From the NCBI GenBank assembly GCA_028554795.2, contig CM068835.1:34566901-34630900 (forward strand): a DNA stretch of 64,000 nucleotides. The letters run 5' to 3'. This stretch comes from Sinohyriopsis cumingii. Its lineage: Eukaryota; Mollusca; Bivalvia; Unionida; Unionidae. Position numbers and translations under genes: made by a program. Below the pieces are notes generated by a model. That model was not told the DNA's origin and did no database searches. It saw only the letters and a program-made list of their open reading frames with translations. Positions 8,776-18,772 of this stretch are shown here, one piece after another (positions within the stretch are counted from its first letter, which is position 1; each line of letters opens with the position of its first letter).

Positions 8776-9231
8776 TTATTTCTTCACAGTCTTTTCCTCA
8801 TTTTCTTCCCTTCTTCTTTTCTTCTTCTCCTGTTTCTTTGCCTCTTGTAAATAGACTTGTCTTCTTTCTTCCTCTTCTTCCTCTGAAGAATCCCTCTCTT
8901 CTTCCGAAGAATCCCTCTCTTCTTCTGAAGAATCCTTCTTTTCTTCTGACTCCTCTTGTTTCTTTTTTGGGCAATCTGGAGACCAATGTCCTTTTTCTTT
9001 ACAGTAATAACAGGTATCTTGACTTTTGTCTTTTTTAGTCCCTGTTTTTGTTCTTTTTTGACGGTCTGGACACTCTGAAGACCAATGCCCTTTCTTCTGA
9101 CAGATATAGCAAGTGTCTTGACTTTTATCTCGAAAGGAAGGAGAGTAGTCCGTAGGCTGGTCTGAAGAGAATTTTCTAATGACCCCTCGCAAAGCTCGGA
9201 CGAAACGTTCCATCTGGTTAGTCTCTTCCAT
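8776..9231 (-). CDS. Zinc-knuckle protein with two CCHC motifs and an acidic Ser/Glu tail
   Basis: 151 aa from the ATG at 9231. A longer frame starts at 9279, but that ATG sits only about 10 bp from the TATA box, probably upstream of the transcript start. Two knuckles C-x2-C-x4-H-x4-C (CYICQKKGHWSSEC and CYYCKEKGHWSPDC) lie near residues 40 and 70, followed by repeated DSSEEER units and a Lys/Arg-rich end. CCHC knuckles bind single-stranded nucleic acid; a role in replication or packaging is inferred. Confidence 0.8.
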   Translation of the reverse strand: MEETNQMERFVRALRGVIRKFSSDQPTDYSPSFRDKSQDTCYICQKKGHWSSECPDRQKRTKTGTKKDKSQDTCYYCKEKGHWSPDCPKKKQEESEEKKDSSEEERDSSEEERDSSEEEEEERRQVYLQEAKKQEKKKRRREENEEKTVKK

Positions 9232-9365
9232 CGTTGTGCTCGGCTTGAGAGTGAAATGAATAGTGAAAGAACAAGACACACACCCTTTTATATACGCTAG
9301 TCTGCCATGACTATAAATTAGTCTATGGTGTTTAAACTTGAGTCATTTGACGTTTTTCACTCAAG
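9232..9365. promoter_or_regulatory. Divergent promoter, zinc-knuckle gene / DNA polymerase
   Basis: Two TATA boxes lie back to back: TATATAAAAG reading minus (about 9286-9297) and CTATAAAT reading plus (9311-9318). TTGAGTCATTTGA (AP-1-like TGAGTCA) is found near 9340, downstream of the polymerase TATA. The arrangement is conserved in element 3 at 53838-53971. Confidence 0.6.
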
Positions 9366-12300
9366 ATGAAACGATCCTATTCATTTGAGAAGAAAGAAGA
9401 AGAAAGTAAGAGGCAGAAACGTGATCTATCGCCTCGTACCAGAGCTGAAATCTTGGCACAAATTCATGCCAGTGATTTTGAAGAGGACATGAGTGAACCA
9501 GAATTGGAACCCTCTAAACCAAGTTCACCACCCTTAGTCAACCCCGAAAAGTACTATTCCATTCGAGAGACGGAAAAGCGCTCCTCTAGAAAATTTAGAA
9601 CTACGGCTTACACCTACACGGTGAAGTTTAAAGATTTCAAGGCCGACGTACCCTTGGAGAAAGCAGAAGGGTTCATCACCGAGATGTGGGATTCTTTGCT
9701 CACCTCACTCAAGCGACAATGTCAAGCCAAAGAAGACGATCGCTTGACACTATCCATAGATCACGACGGTTTGAAATCCCCTGTTTGGATCGAGTTTAGC
9801 AGACCCGCAGAACTGACCCCTTCCAAAGTCATGGACAAGATTCAACACATACAACAATCTAATGACCAGTTTGACATCACCGATGGTAAAGCCACACTGA
9901 AAATGGCTCACGTCTCTCTTCCTCAAATGACCGGACAACGCAAAAAGATGTTATTGGTGGACGACCTTCGCAGCACCAAAAAGAGTCTCGTCCTAATTCA
10001 CAACCCTCAAGACCAGATGTGTTTAGCCCGTGCCATCGTGGTGGGACGAACCTATGCCAACAAGAACGACACGGCAGAATGGAAAAGAGCCTCGAAAACT
10101 ATTCAACAATCGGACCGAGCCAAACAACGAAACGAAGCAGAACTCCTGTTGCAACAAGCCGGACTGTCCAAAGACACACCCTGTGGCATTCCTGAGATGC
10201 AAAAATTGCAAGATGCCCTAGCTCCACGATACACCTTGAAAGTGCACCCTCAAGAAATGCGTGGGTCTCTGTTGTTTCGAGGCCAAGACTTTAAGGACGG
10301 AAAATACATTCACCTTTATCATCACGATGACCATTTCGATACCATTACCAGTATCACTGGATTCCTGGGATACGGATATTATTGTGAGAAATGTGATTAT
10401 GGTTATAATAATCGACAGCAACACAAGCATTGTGGATGGAAATGCCCAGGATGTTTGGCCTCTCCACCCTGTCTGAGCGAAGAACCAGTGCCTTGTTCGA
10501 CTTGTCTGCGCACGTTTGTCAGTCCTACCTGTTACCAACAACATTTGAAGACACAAGGTTCACAGCAGAAATGTGCTTGTCAACTCCTGAGATTGTGCCC
10601 TACGTGTGAACAAATCATACGTACCAATAAGGCCAAGGCACACGTATGTCGAGGAAAGAAAAAATGTCACATTTGTCACCACATCGTGGACTTGGAACAC
10701 CAATGCTACGTGCAAAAATACCAACCCCCACCAGAGAAAGAGGACGGTCACAAGAAGAAAGGCAATTTCATCTTTTTCGATTTCGAATGCATGCAAGAGA
10801 CCGGCATTCACATTCCTAATTTCTGCGTGGCTCATCGAGCGTGCGAGAAGTGCATTCAAGAACCTATCTTCAGTCATTGCCCTCACTGCAGCAAGATTCC
10901 CGGAGGGCGTGAAAAAATCTTTCGGGGACCGAACACGTTAGCCGATTTTGCCCAATGGGTCTTAGACCCCATCGACAAGACGTGGAGCCAAGAGGACATC
11001 GAACGTTACGGAGAATGTCATCGTCATGCCACAGTGATGGCTCACAATTTCTCCGGATACGATGGACAGTTTCTTTTGAGATACTATACGGAACAAGGCA
11101 CCGAGCGTCCTAAAGTGACTTTGAACGGAGCCAAAATCATTTTCATGCAAGTGGGACAAGTACAGTTTAAAGATTCGATGAGTTACTTGGCCATGCCTTT
11201 GAGTCGAATGCCTAAAACGTTTGGAATGACAGAAATGGCTAAAGGGTACTTTCCACAATTTTTCAATACGGAAGCCAATCAACATGCCGTTCTACCCCAT
11301 TTGCCCGAGGCTCACTATTACGACCCCGACAACATACGTACCGAACAACGAGAAGCTTTCTACGCTTGGTACCAGGCTCACGCCTCGGACCCTTTCGACT
11401 TTCAGGAAGAAATGTTAAAGTATTGTCGTTCCGACGTGGACATTTTACGACGTTGCTGTGGAAAATTTCGAGAACTGTTCATGGAACACGGAGGGGTCGA
11501 TCCTTTGAAAGAAGTTTGCACCATTGCCAAAGCGTGTTCCTTAGTGTACCGCCAACGATTCATGCCTGAAAAGACCGTGGCTGTCATCAGTCCTCAAACG
11601 ACCCACTATGTCAAGCGTCAATACTCGGTCAAAGCCCTACGTTGGTTACATTACTTGTGCGACAAGGAAGACAAATGGATTCAGCATGCCCGCAACGGAG
11701 GGGGTGAAAAGACCATCGGAACGTATTCGGTCGATGGCTGGGACTTAGAAAACCCCAAGATCGTCTACGAGTTTAACGGTTGCTTATTTCACTGATGTCC
11801 CGTCTGTTACCCTGACCGTGACACTAAAAATCAGTTTTTACAACGAACCATGGAAGACTTGTACCAGGACACTTGTCAGCGGCGCCTAAAGTTGGAACAG
11901 CAAGGATACCAAGTGGTGGAAATGTGGGAACACGAGTACGATCACCGTATGAAAACCGATCCTGAGTTTAAACGCCTCGTGGAAAGTTACCAGTTCATGG
12001 ACCCGCTGAACCCGAGGGATAGTTTGTACGGAGGAAGGACCAATGCCACCTGTTTGCTGTACCAAGCCGACGAAGAGAAAGGAGAAGAAATCAAATACTT
12101 GGACGTGTGTTCGCTGTATCCCTACGTGTGCAAATATTGTCGCTTTCCTGTAGGGCACCCGCAATTGCTGACGGAACACATCGACCTGAAAAACATTCGA
12201 CAATACGAAGGCTTGATCAAGTGCAAAGTTTTGCCTCCCACGAACTTATACCATCCCGTCTTACCTCACCATTGTCAAGGCAAACTGATGTTTCCATTGT

Positions 12301-13406
12301 GCCGTACTTGTGCCGAAACGTGCAACCAAGTCCAACCTTGTCAGCACAGCCAGGAAGAACGTGCCTTGACGGGAACCTGGGTCAGAGTAGAATTGTTCAA
12401 AGCTCTGGACATGGGATACCAACTGTTAGAAGTGTACGAAATTTGCCACTTTCCTAAGACACAACAATACCACAAGGGTGATCCTACTCAGAAAGGCATT
12501 TTCGCTGACTACGTGGATGCCTTTTTGAAACTGAAGCAAGAAGCCAGCGGCTATCCGTCCTGGTGACACACTCCCGAAGACCAAAGACAATTCAAAGAGA
12601 AATACTACGAACAAGAAGGCATCACTTTAGACCACATCGAGAAAAACGAAGGCAGGCGATCGTTTGCCAAAGTGATGTTAAATTGCTTGTGGGGTAAAAT
12701 GGCACAACGACCGTGTTTACCCAAGACGGAATATTTGACAGAACCTTCCCGCTACTTCCAGATGATTCACGACAAAACCAAATACATGAAACACGTGGAC
12801 GTCGTTCGAGAGAATTTGATCTTGGTCAATTACGAAAAAGATCTGGACTTTGTACAAGACGACCCTTTTGGAAATGTCATCATTGCGGCTTACGTGACAG
12901 CTCGTGCTCGCTTAAAATTGTACGAAGCTTTAGAACTGTTAGAAGAACGCGTCCTGTACTTTGACACGGACAGTTGCATTTACATCCATCACCCGATTCG
13001 ACATCACCCTGACATCGAAGGAGACCGTTTAGGAGCCTGGACAGACGAGCATCCCGACGACAAGATTCTAAGTTTCGTCAGTGGCGGTCCCAAAAATTAC
13101 GGCTACGAATACCGTGACAAACAAGGAGAAGTGCACACGACGTGCAAAGTGAAAGGACTGACTCTGAATCATCGTACCAGTCGAGTGGTCAACTTTGGGG
13201 TATTGAAAGAAGCCTTGCAATCGGGAGAGGATGGAAACATTAAAGTGACCACTTACCAACCGAACAAGATTGTACGTTTACCCACTCACCACATCGTCAG
13301 TCGGCCCTTGGAAAAAGTCTATCAAATCGTGTACCAGAAGCGAGTTCAACTTCCCAATCATTTTACCTTACCGTATGGACACGTTGGTATAAAACATTGG
13401 TTGTAA
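9366..13406 (+). pseudogene. polB: Protein-primed family B DNA polymerase, two nonsense codons
   Basis: The frame is the same throughout. Stops at 11793-11795 (TGA, after GCLFH) and 12564-12566 (TGA, after YPSW) divide it into 809-, 238- and 244-aa pieces. All motifs remain: a Cys/His-rich zinc region (about residues 330-440), exonuclease DFE (~472), HNFSGYDGQF (~559) and YCRSDVD (~685), polymerase DVCSLYP (~913), KVMLNCLWGK (~1101) and DTDS (~1198). The last ~10 residues differ from element 3 because a different downstream gene is joined here; GTATAAAAC inside the end is that gene's likely TATA box. Confidence 0.95.
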
Positions 13407-13429
13407 GAGGATAGCCACCCACCAGAAGG

Positions 13430-13888
13430 ATGACTTCGCCACAGCAAGAATCGAGTGAGAAACCCAATGAGAACTCCAAGTTCAAACCCTACCATTTTCC
13501 AGTCTTCTTACTTGACTATTGTGGTTGTGCCCGTCGATTGGACACGTTTCAGAAATGGCCTACGGATAGGGAAGGATTACCTTCTTCGCATGTTTTAGCT
13601 AGAACAGGATTTGTCTACTTGGGACCTGAGTCAGGATTGGGATACGAGGTACAGTGTTTCGCTTGCGGACTGAAGTTACGAATGGATCTATGTATCTATA
13701 AAGATTCAGCTATTCTGGAACATACTCGATGGTCTCCGCACTGTCCTTACCTTTCTATGGCCTTTCCACCCATCACACTATGGTACAATGTTGACGGTAC
13801 CTTAGAGACGGTGCCTTCCAGAACAGGACATAAAAAACGTAAAAAAGGAAAGATGTACAAGCTGGAGACTGCATTGCGACTAGTATAA
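13430..13888 (+). CDS. BIR-domain protein (IAP-like), absent from element 3
   Basis: 152 aa. It has a single type BIR-like fold signature: RRLDTFQKWP, ARTGFVYLG, then C-F-A-C, a His in ILEHTRW and a Cys in SPHCPYL, which together form the zinc site. No RING follows, and the C-terminus is Lys-rich. BIR proteins block caspases or cell-death signalling in animals and large DNA viruses; that role is inferred here. Element 3 has no gene at this place, so it was gained or lost since the copies split. Confidence 0.8.
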   Translation: MTSPQQESSEKPNENSKFKPYHFPVFLLDYCGCARRLDTFQKWPTDREGLPSSHVLARTGFVYLGPESGLGYEVQCFACGLKLRMDLCIYKDSAILEHTRWSPHCPYLSMAFPPITLWYNVDGTLETVPSRTGHKKRKKGKMYKLETALRLV

Positions 13889-13947
13889 AAAGGGGGCTAT
13901 GGTCAAGATCGATAGTTCATTGTGACTACCAAGACCGAGCGAACAAG

Positions 13948-14586
13948 ATGAATACTTTCAGAGAAACACAGAACAAGTTGTTTAGAAAGGCACAATTCAA
14001 GTGTGAGGCTTCTGAAGTGGAATGCGATTGTGAGCCTTGCGATGGGTACGATGCTGTACCTTGTGACCTGAGCGATGCCGTAAAGCATCATGGGAACTTT
14101 AGTGTCCCTACCCCTATCATGGAAAGTGATGCTGTGCGTGTCAAACCTGAGGGATGCGAAAGCGATGCCGCTCGTCCTCTTGGACATTTTACTGGGTTTC
14201 GTTTTAAAGGGGAATGTTCACCTTCACGTCTACCCCCCTACGGATGTCATCCAGTCCTGAGCAAACTCCTGTTCTTGTCACCCAACCCTCATCGAAACGA
14301 ACCTGTGAAAGACGAATATTCGTTCCCTGTGCGTTTGTCGGAATACTGCGACTTTGAAAATCGTCTTCAATCGTTCAAAGGAAAATGGCCTAAGTATCTG
14401 GGAGGACCGACCCCCGAAGAATTAGCCAGAGCCGTATTTTTCTACTTGGGCGAAGGAGATAAAGTCAAGTGCTTAAGTTGCGGTGTGTCACTTCACCACT
14501 GGGAACCGCAAGATTCGGCCTACGTAGAACATGCTCGATGGTCACTGAATTGTCATTACTTACCCTTAGTGGGACCGAGACATTGA
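13948..14586 (+). CDS. BIR-domain protein with Cys-rich N-terminus
   Basis: 212 aa. The BIR lies at about residues 130-207: ENRLQSFKGKWP, FFYLGEGDKVKC, LSCGVSL, then EHARW and a terminal Cys. The N-terminal 120 residues repeat short Asp-Ala-Val and Cys-containing units (DAVPCDLSDAVK, SDAVRVKPEG, SDAARPLG). Compared with element 3, the copy lacks part of the N-terminal Cys cluster. It also has Val for Gly before FFYL and Leu for Pro before the last Cys, which may weaken the fold. TATAAAAAG at about 13886 is its promoter. Confidence 0.8.
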   Translation: MNTFRETQNKLFRKAQFKCEASEVECDCEPCDGYDAVPCDLSDAVKHHGNFSVPTPIMESDAVRVKPEGCESDAARPLGHFTGFRFKGECSPSRLPPYGCHPVLSKLLFLSPNPHRNEPVKDEYSFPVRLSEYCDFENRLQSFKGKWPKYLGGPTPEELARAVFFYLGEGDKVKCLSCGVSLHHWEPQDSAYVEHARWSLNCHYLPLVGPRH

Positions 14587-14611
14587 AGTAACTTCTTACC
14601 ATCATCTGTTC

Positions 14612-14929
14612 ATGGATACCTTACAAGAGAACATTCGTGCTTTGCCTGTGGAATTGAGAGAAAGGATTTACCGAGAGCTGGTCAAAATACAAGTGAAACG
14701 TAAAGAACAATTGCATCCGTTACGTCACCAGATTTTTAAGCACTGGTACCTAAATGGTATAAGAGAACTGATTCGTCAGATATTGTTTCAGTGGTCAGAC
14801 CTTGTTCAATACTTCCAGGCTCCCGATGATCCACGTGTTGATTATTTTGGTTACTTCGAGATTCACCTACTACAACACATTGAGGAAGACAAGGTAAAGG
14901 ATTACAAACATATTTTACGTGGAATCTAA
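14612..14929 (+). pseudogene. F-box-like protein, hybrid of two paralogues and truncated
   Basis: 105 aa. The N-terminus has LPVELRERIYRELVKIQ, which resembles an F-box (low confidence). The upstream sequence and first residues (MDTLQEN) match element 3's gene at 48964-48509. The rest matches its neighbour at 48496-47978. This suggests recombination between the tandem pair. A deletion of about 70 bp near 14926 brings in a stop and removes most of the C-terminal third; its remains run to about 15010. Confidence 0.5.
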
Positions 14930-15013
14930 GATGCCCTACTGGAGAACGAAGATGTCTGGCTAGAAAGTACGTGTATTGTTTCCGAAACAAAGAGACTATA
15001 AAAACAGGCTGTC

Positions 15014-15238
15014 ATGCCACGACTTTTATCGCATGTAATCCAACAGATTCCATGGAAGGTACTCAATGACCATATTCAAACCATGGATCATTACCATCAA
15101 TTATTACAAGAACTTTATCCATTCAATTTGGGACGACAAGTGGTGTGTGTCTTAGTGACTTGTTTTCTGGGATTTCGTTTACCAGCCGATTCTTTGTGGA
15201 CTCTTTACGATCAGTACTTACCACCTCAATGGCCTTAA
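15014..15238 (+). CDS. Short hydrophobic ORF upstream of the ATPase
   Basis: 74 aa, with a hydrophobic stretch VVCVLVTCFLGFRL around residues 42-56. The element 3 copy (48033-47809) differs at few positions. A TATAAAAAC lies only about 10 bp before the ATG, so this start may be upstream of the main transcript start; the true start could be an internal ATG. No family is recognised. Confidence 0.4.
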   Translation: MPRLLSHVIQQIPWKVLNDHIQTMDHYHQLLQELYPFNLGRQVVCVLVTCFLGFRLPADSLWTLYDQYLPPQWP

Positions 15239-15552
15239 ATGGTCACGAAAAACTCCTTTTGCTCAAAGTCTTGCGGTTTCATCTGGATACTTCTCGACCT
15301 CAACAGGAAAAAAAGATTCGTCAACTTTTAGCTACCCAAGACGTGTATGACGATGTGTGTGTAGCTTGTGACTTACATCCCCATTGGACAGATGTCCGTG
15401 CCTGGAAAGAATGGGGTTTTGAGGCTTGGACCCAAGAAGTGGCCCAGTATGCACGAGAGTTGTTCAAGGAAAAAAGTTACTTTTCAACCCGTGTTAGTGA
15501 CGGTGCCAGAAGAACCCGTCACCCAGGACAGGACTGTCGTGGACAGACCTGA
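15229..15552 (+). CDS. Unknown protein overlapping its neighbours
   Basis: 107 aa from the ATG at 15229, which overlaps the previous stop by 10 bp. The protein is mostly helical (KLLLLKVLRFHLDTSRPQQ) with a CVACDLHPHW motif. It is open in element 3 too (47818-47477). Its 3' third overlaps the membrane-protein frame at 15449-15736, so at least one of the two overlapping frames constrains the other. Confidence 0.45.
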   Translation: MALNGHEKLLLLKVLRFHLDTSRPQQEKKIRQLLATQDVYDDVCVACDLHPHWTDVRAWKEWGFEAWTQEVAQYARELFKEKSYFSTRVSDGARRTRHPGQDCRGQT

Positions 15553-15736
15553 AAGACCCTTTCGGGAGGACACTTGTGTGACCTTACCTCCTACTATAGA
15601 ACTGGTTAGAACATTACCCAAAACATGTTGTACAGACACTTGTGTTTATTCCACGTTCATAGTTATCATGTGCCTTTTATTCTTGTACTTAAGCCTTTGG
15701 CTTTTATGTATTTTTGTCTTTCGTATTCATGTTTGA
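15449..15736 (+). CDS. Small C-terminal-anchored membrane protein
   Basis: 95 aa from the ATG at 15449. An extracellular-like part rich in Thr/Val/Pro is followed by a Cys pair (TCCTDTC) and a 22-residue hydrophobic segment (IVIMCLLFLYLSLWLLCIFV) close to the C-terminus. AATAAA at 15749-15754 follows directly, so this frame ends a transcript. The element 3 copy is longer by a short insertion but keeps the Cys pair and the anchor. Confidence 0.55.
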   Translation: MHESCSRKKVTFQPVLVTVPEEPVTQDRTVVDRPERPFREDTCVTLPPTIELVRTLPKTCCTDTCVYSTFIVIMCLLFLYLSLWLLCIFVFRIHV

Positions 15737-15825
15737 AAAAAAACATTCAATAAACGTGTTCTGAAAAAGTATATAAACTCTTGTCTTGTTTGTTTTTTCG
15801 TGTCACAAGTGACATTTCTCACACT

Positions 15826-16581
15826 ATGGCTACTTCTGCTGTCTCTGCTCCCTCTTCCTCTACTGTCAAAGTCATCGACGAACACTTAGATCGTGCCAGT
15901 TGGGAGGCTTTGTAACTACGCCATCCCTTTAACATGCTCATTGCTGGACCTAGCGGTTCAGGCAAAACCGAATTCGTCAAACGTTTGATCGAACATAAAC
16001 ATCATTTGATCGATCGACCCCCTCAACGAATCGTGTGGTGTTACAAAGAGTGGCAATCGACGTACAGCCTCTTGCGAGAAAGTCAAGGCGATTCCATCGT
16101 GTTTGTGGAAGGCATTCCTAAAGAAGACGACGGCATCGTCTCTGACTCCCGTCAAACCCATTTGGTCATTTTCGACGACATGTTAGGAGAAGACGAAGAA
16201 GAAATTAAATTGTGGTTCACGCGCAAAGGGCATCACCGTAATGCCAGTGTCCTTTACATCACCCAAAATTTGTTTCAACAAAGTAAAGCCCATCGCACCA
16301 TCAGTCTCAATGCGCATTACGTGGTCTTGTTTAAAAACCCTCGAGATAAATCGCAAGTGCAAGTCTTAGCCAAACAGTTAGGAACACCTTGGCTGACTCA
16401 GGCGTACGACGATGCCACTCAAACGCCACACGCCTATTTACTCGTCGATTTGAAACCTACGACCCCCGAGGATTTGCGATTTCGTACCCACTTGTTTCAC
16501 CACTGGTGCCAAGACGGAGGGCCTGTCCTGTACACGTCTCCGTCCTCGACTTCATTTCACTCCCCATCAAAAAATCTATAA
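15826..16581 (+). pseudogene. FtsK/HerA-type packaging ATPase (A32-like), nonsense codon 30
   Basis: The ATG is at 15826 and an in-frame TAA at 15913-15915 stops the protein before the Walker A motif. Downstream the frame is open with Walker A GPSGSGKT (~41-48), Walker B LVIFDD (~113-118) and later ATPase motifs. Relatives pump genomic DNA into capsids. An internal ATG at 15934 could give a 215-aa protein that still has Walker A but lacks the N-terminal 36 residues. CTATAAAAAC at the 3' end is the next gene's TATA box. Confidence 0.9.
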
Positions 16582-16621
16582 AAACCTCAGACCCTTTTCG
16601 TCTGTCTCACACAACGTCAAC

Positions 16622-17547
16622 ATGACGTCCCTTCAGTCGCATCTTCCCGTCAAATTGATTCGTGCCTTGTATGGCATCAGTCGAGAAAAAGATCCACAAA
16701 CACGAGCCCGTGTCTTAGAAGCTAGTCTCAAAGAAGTCTTACGATGGTTCACGGTGACGGCACGTCAATTACTCCAAGGAATCATTCAGATTCCTCATCA
16801 AACCCAACGCTTTTTTGATCGAAACAAAGTCGCTTTGGTCCAACTGGCCGATCCCCGCATCGACACTCAAACCAAAAAACAAATCATTTTGAAACCTGGA
16901 GGGAGCGGTACTCTAGGAGGGGTCATCATTCGCTCACTCTTAAGATGGGATCCTAATGCCCCCAAAGTTATACTCAAGACAAAAGTCCAACGAAGCCCCA
17001 AGAAGAAAAAGAAAAAGACCAGGTCCCCAAGGAGAAAAACTTCTCCAGTGGCGGGACCCTCCTCTGACCAGACACCACCCCGGAAAAAAAAAGAAGCCCC
17101 AAGAAAAAGAAAAGTCCACAGAAGAAAACTAGTCGCAAGAGAGGCACTTCGGCCAGGACGCAACCTTACACTCGCAAACCACGACCTGCCACAGCGGTGA
17201 CTGCGTCTCCGGCAGCCTCACGTTTATCCACTTCTCCGTTGATGTCACCAGGAACTGAAGAGTACTTGGAGACGTTGATCACACCAAGAACTTCTCCGTT
17301 GATGACCCCCAAAAGAACTTCCCCAGTGGCAGGACCTTCCAATTTAGCGGCAGTGGCTGATGCTCACAAAGTACCTTCTCCCAAAATCAAAGTCCATGAA
17401 AGATCGGGCATGTTACAAAGTTTACTGGATTTGTCCAAGCAAGAACTGGCTCGATTTAGTCCGTTACGTACCCCTGCACGACGTGTCATGCCTATCCTCA
17501 AACTAATACGCCGTAAAGACAATCAGTGGCGACGCGTTCCAGTATAA
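16622..17547 (+). pseudogene. Basic virion-type protein, frameshifted
   Basis: The N-terminal 140 residues match element 3's 316-aa protein: a helical part, then LADPRIDTQTKKQIIL and a Gly-rich hydrophobic stretch (GGSGTLGGVI). In the Lys/Pro/Ser-rich middle a deletion near 17080-17100 shifts the frame; it stops at 17200. The C-terminal part (PTS-rich repeats with TSPLMSPG and TSPVAGPS, then FSPLRTPARR) is open in another frame from 17197 to 17547. Confidence 0.75.
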
Positions 17548-17606
17548 AAAAGGCTTGTGACCGAGTAGGGTATCAGTGTTTTTTTGGTGCTCCTAAAGAC
17601 TCAAAG

Positions 17607-17993
17607 ATGTCACCCTCCAGAAAACCCCAAGGAAAGAAAAGGAAAGGACTGCCACCACGTTTAGCCAAACATGGGGACCTGTTATCTGTCCTGTCCAAAG
17701 CTTCTCCACCCCTACGAAAAAAACTCATTCAAACAAACTCCAAAGAGGTCATCGATACCGTGTGCGAATGTTGTTTGAACGTTTTGAAAGGCACGATCCC
17801 TTTGTCCAAACACCAGAAACAATGCTTAGGCAAACATCGTCACGTTCTTCGGAAGATGGTTCAAAAGAAAATTCCCATTTGTCAAAAAAAGAGGATGTTG
17901 GTCCAACGTGGAGGCATTTTACCTCTCTTGTTAGGCCCCATACTGAAAGGAGTCTTGGGAACCATGTTGGGAGGACTAGTGGGAGCAAGATAA
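17607..17993 (+). CDS. Basic virion-type protein with GGILPLLLGPIL segment
   Basis: 128 aa from the ATG at 17607, about 60 bp after TATAAAAAAG; the frame is open farther upstream, but those codons precede the likely start. It has CECCLNVLKG with two Cys, a KHQKQCLGKHRHVLRKM basic part, then KK-x-LVQRGG and a hydrophobic end (LPLLLGPILKGVLGTML). This arrangement recurs in Polintons and recalls small core proteins of adenoviruses; it may bind DNA and membrane. Confidence 0.65.
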   Translation: MSPSRKPQGKKRKGLPPRLAKHGDLLSVLSKASPPLRKKLIQTNSKEVIDTVCECCLNVLKGTIPLSKHQKQCLGKHRHVLRKMVQKKIPICQKKRMLVQRGGILPLLLGPILKGVLGTMLGGLVGAR

Positions 17994-18042
17994 AAAGGCC
18001 TTCGAAAGTCCCAAGATCTCAGAATCGACCCCTGACAACCCC

Positions 18043-18744
18043 ATGGAAGGACGAAAACTAGCTTTAGTGCCTTACAAACGATGGATGGAATACCATCGGT
18101 GGCAAGAACAACGCACCCCGCATTTACCTCCCAATCCCAATTTGAGCGAGATGTCCCAGTTACAACACGAATTGCAATCCTTGATGGATCGCCAAGATTT
18201 GTCCCAAACAGAAAAATCGCAAAAGTACGGTCAACTCTTGCAAAGACTGCAACTCTTTCACCAGAAAGCTTTAGACGAAACAGCTTTACCCACTCTGAAA
18301 GATTTTAAGACCTTGATGAAAAGTCCAGCGCCATCATCATTACCACCACCACTACTACCATCCCCTGGGGTCACCAGAGATGCTACCCCACGAAGGCCTG
18401 AGGAAGAAGAGATGCGAGAAGTGTTTCAAACACCGTCAGCAGCTCCCATTTCGAGTAAGATTGCAGCATCCTTGTTGACCCCGTCCCCCACACCCCAACG
18501 AGAAGAAATGAAAGCTTGGGTTAAAAAGATGATGTCCACTCCTCCTTCGACAGAAGTGAAAAAGAAAGAAGGGAAACCAGAAGTGAAAAAAGAAAAGAAG
18601 ACCAAAGCCATTCCATTACCACCTCCACCACCACCACTACCTTCGACTTCTACTCCCGTAGCCCATCGGACACGTAAATCCGTTTCCAAACCACCCTTTC
18701 GACCCACCCAAAGTAGCATCACTGAAGAGTGGGTGACTTATTAA
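18043..18744 (+). CDS. Conserved Polinton protein, helical N-terminus and Pro/Lys-rich tail
   Basis: 233 aa. It starts MEGRKLALVPYKRWMEYHRW, then has two helices rich in Leu/Gln (residues 40-85), followed by a low-complexity part of Pro, Ser, Thr and Lys. The first ~100 residues are almost identical to element 3; the tail differs greatly in length and composition. No enzyme motif is seen. Its place before the integrase is fixed. Confidence 0.65.
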   Translation: MEGRKLALVPYKRWMEYHRWQEQRTPHLPPNPNLSEMSQLQHELQSLMDRQDLSQTEKSQKYGQLLQRLQLFHQKALDETALPTLKDFKTLMKSPAPSSLPPPLLPSPGVTRDATPRRPEEEEMREVFQTPSAAPISSKIAASLLTPSPTPQREEMKAWVKKMMSTPPSTEVKKKEGKPEVKKEKKTKAIPLPPPPPPLPSTSTPVAHRTRKSVSKPPFRPTQSSITEEWVTY

Positions 18745-18772
18745 CACACCAACCAACACAAAAAATAAAAAA

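Noticed and set aside
8784-9281. 165-aa frame on the zinc-knuckle gene, same strand
   Set aside because: A shifted frame of the CCHC gene; the CCHC frame carries the recognisable motifs.
15913-15915. Programmed readthrough of the ATPase stop
   Set aside because: Element 3 has no stop there and element 2 has many other lesions, so simple decay is the better explanation.
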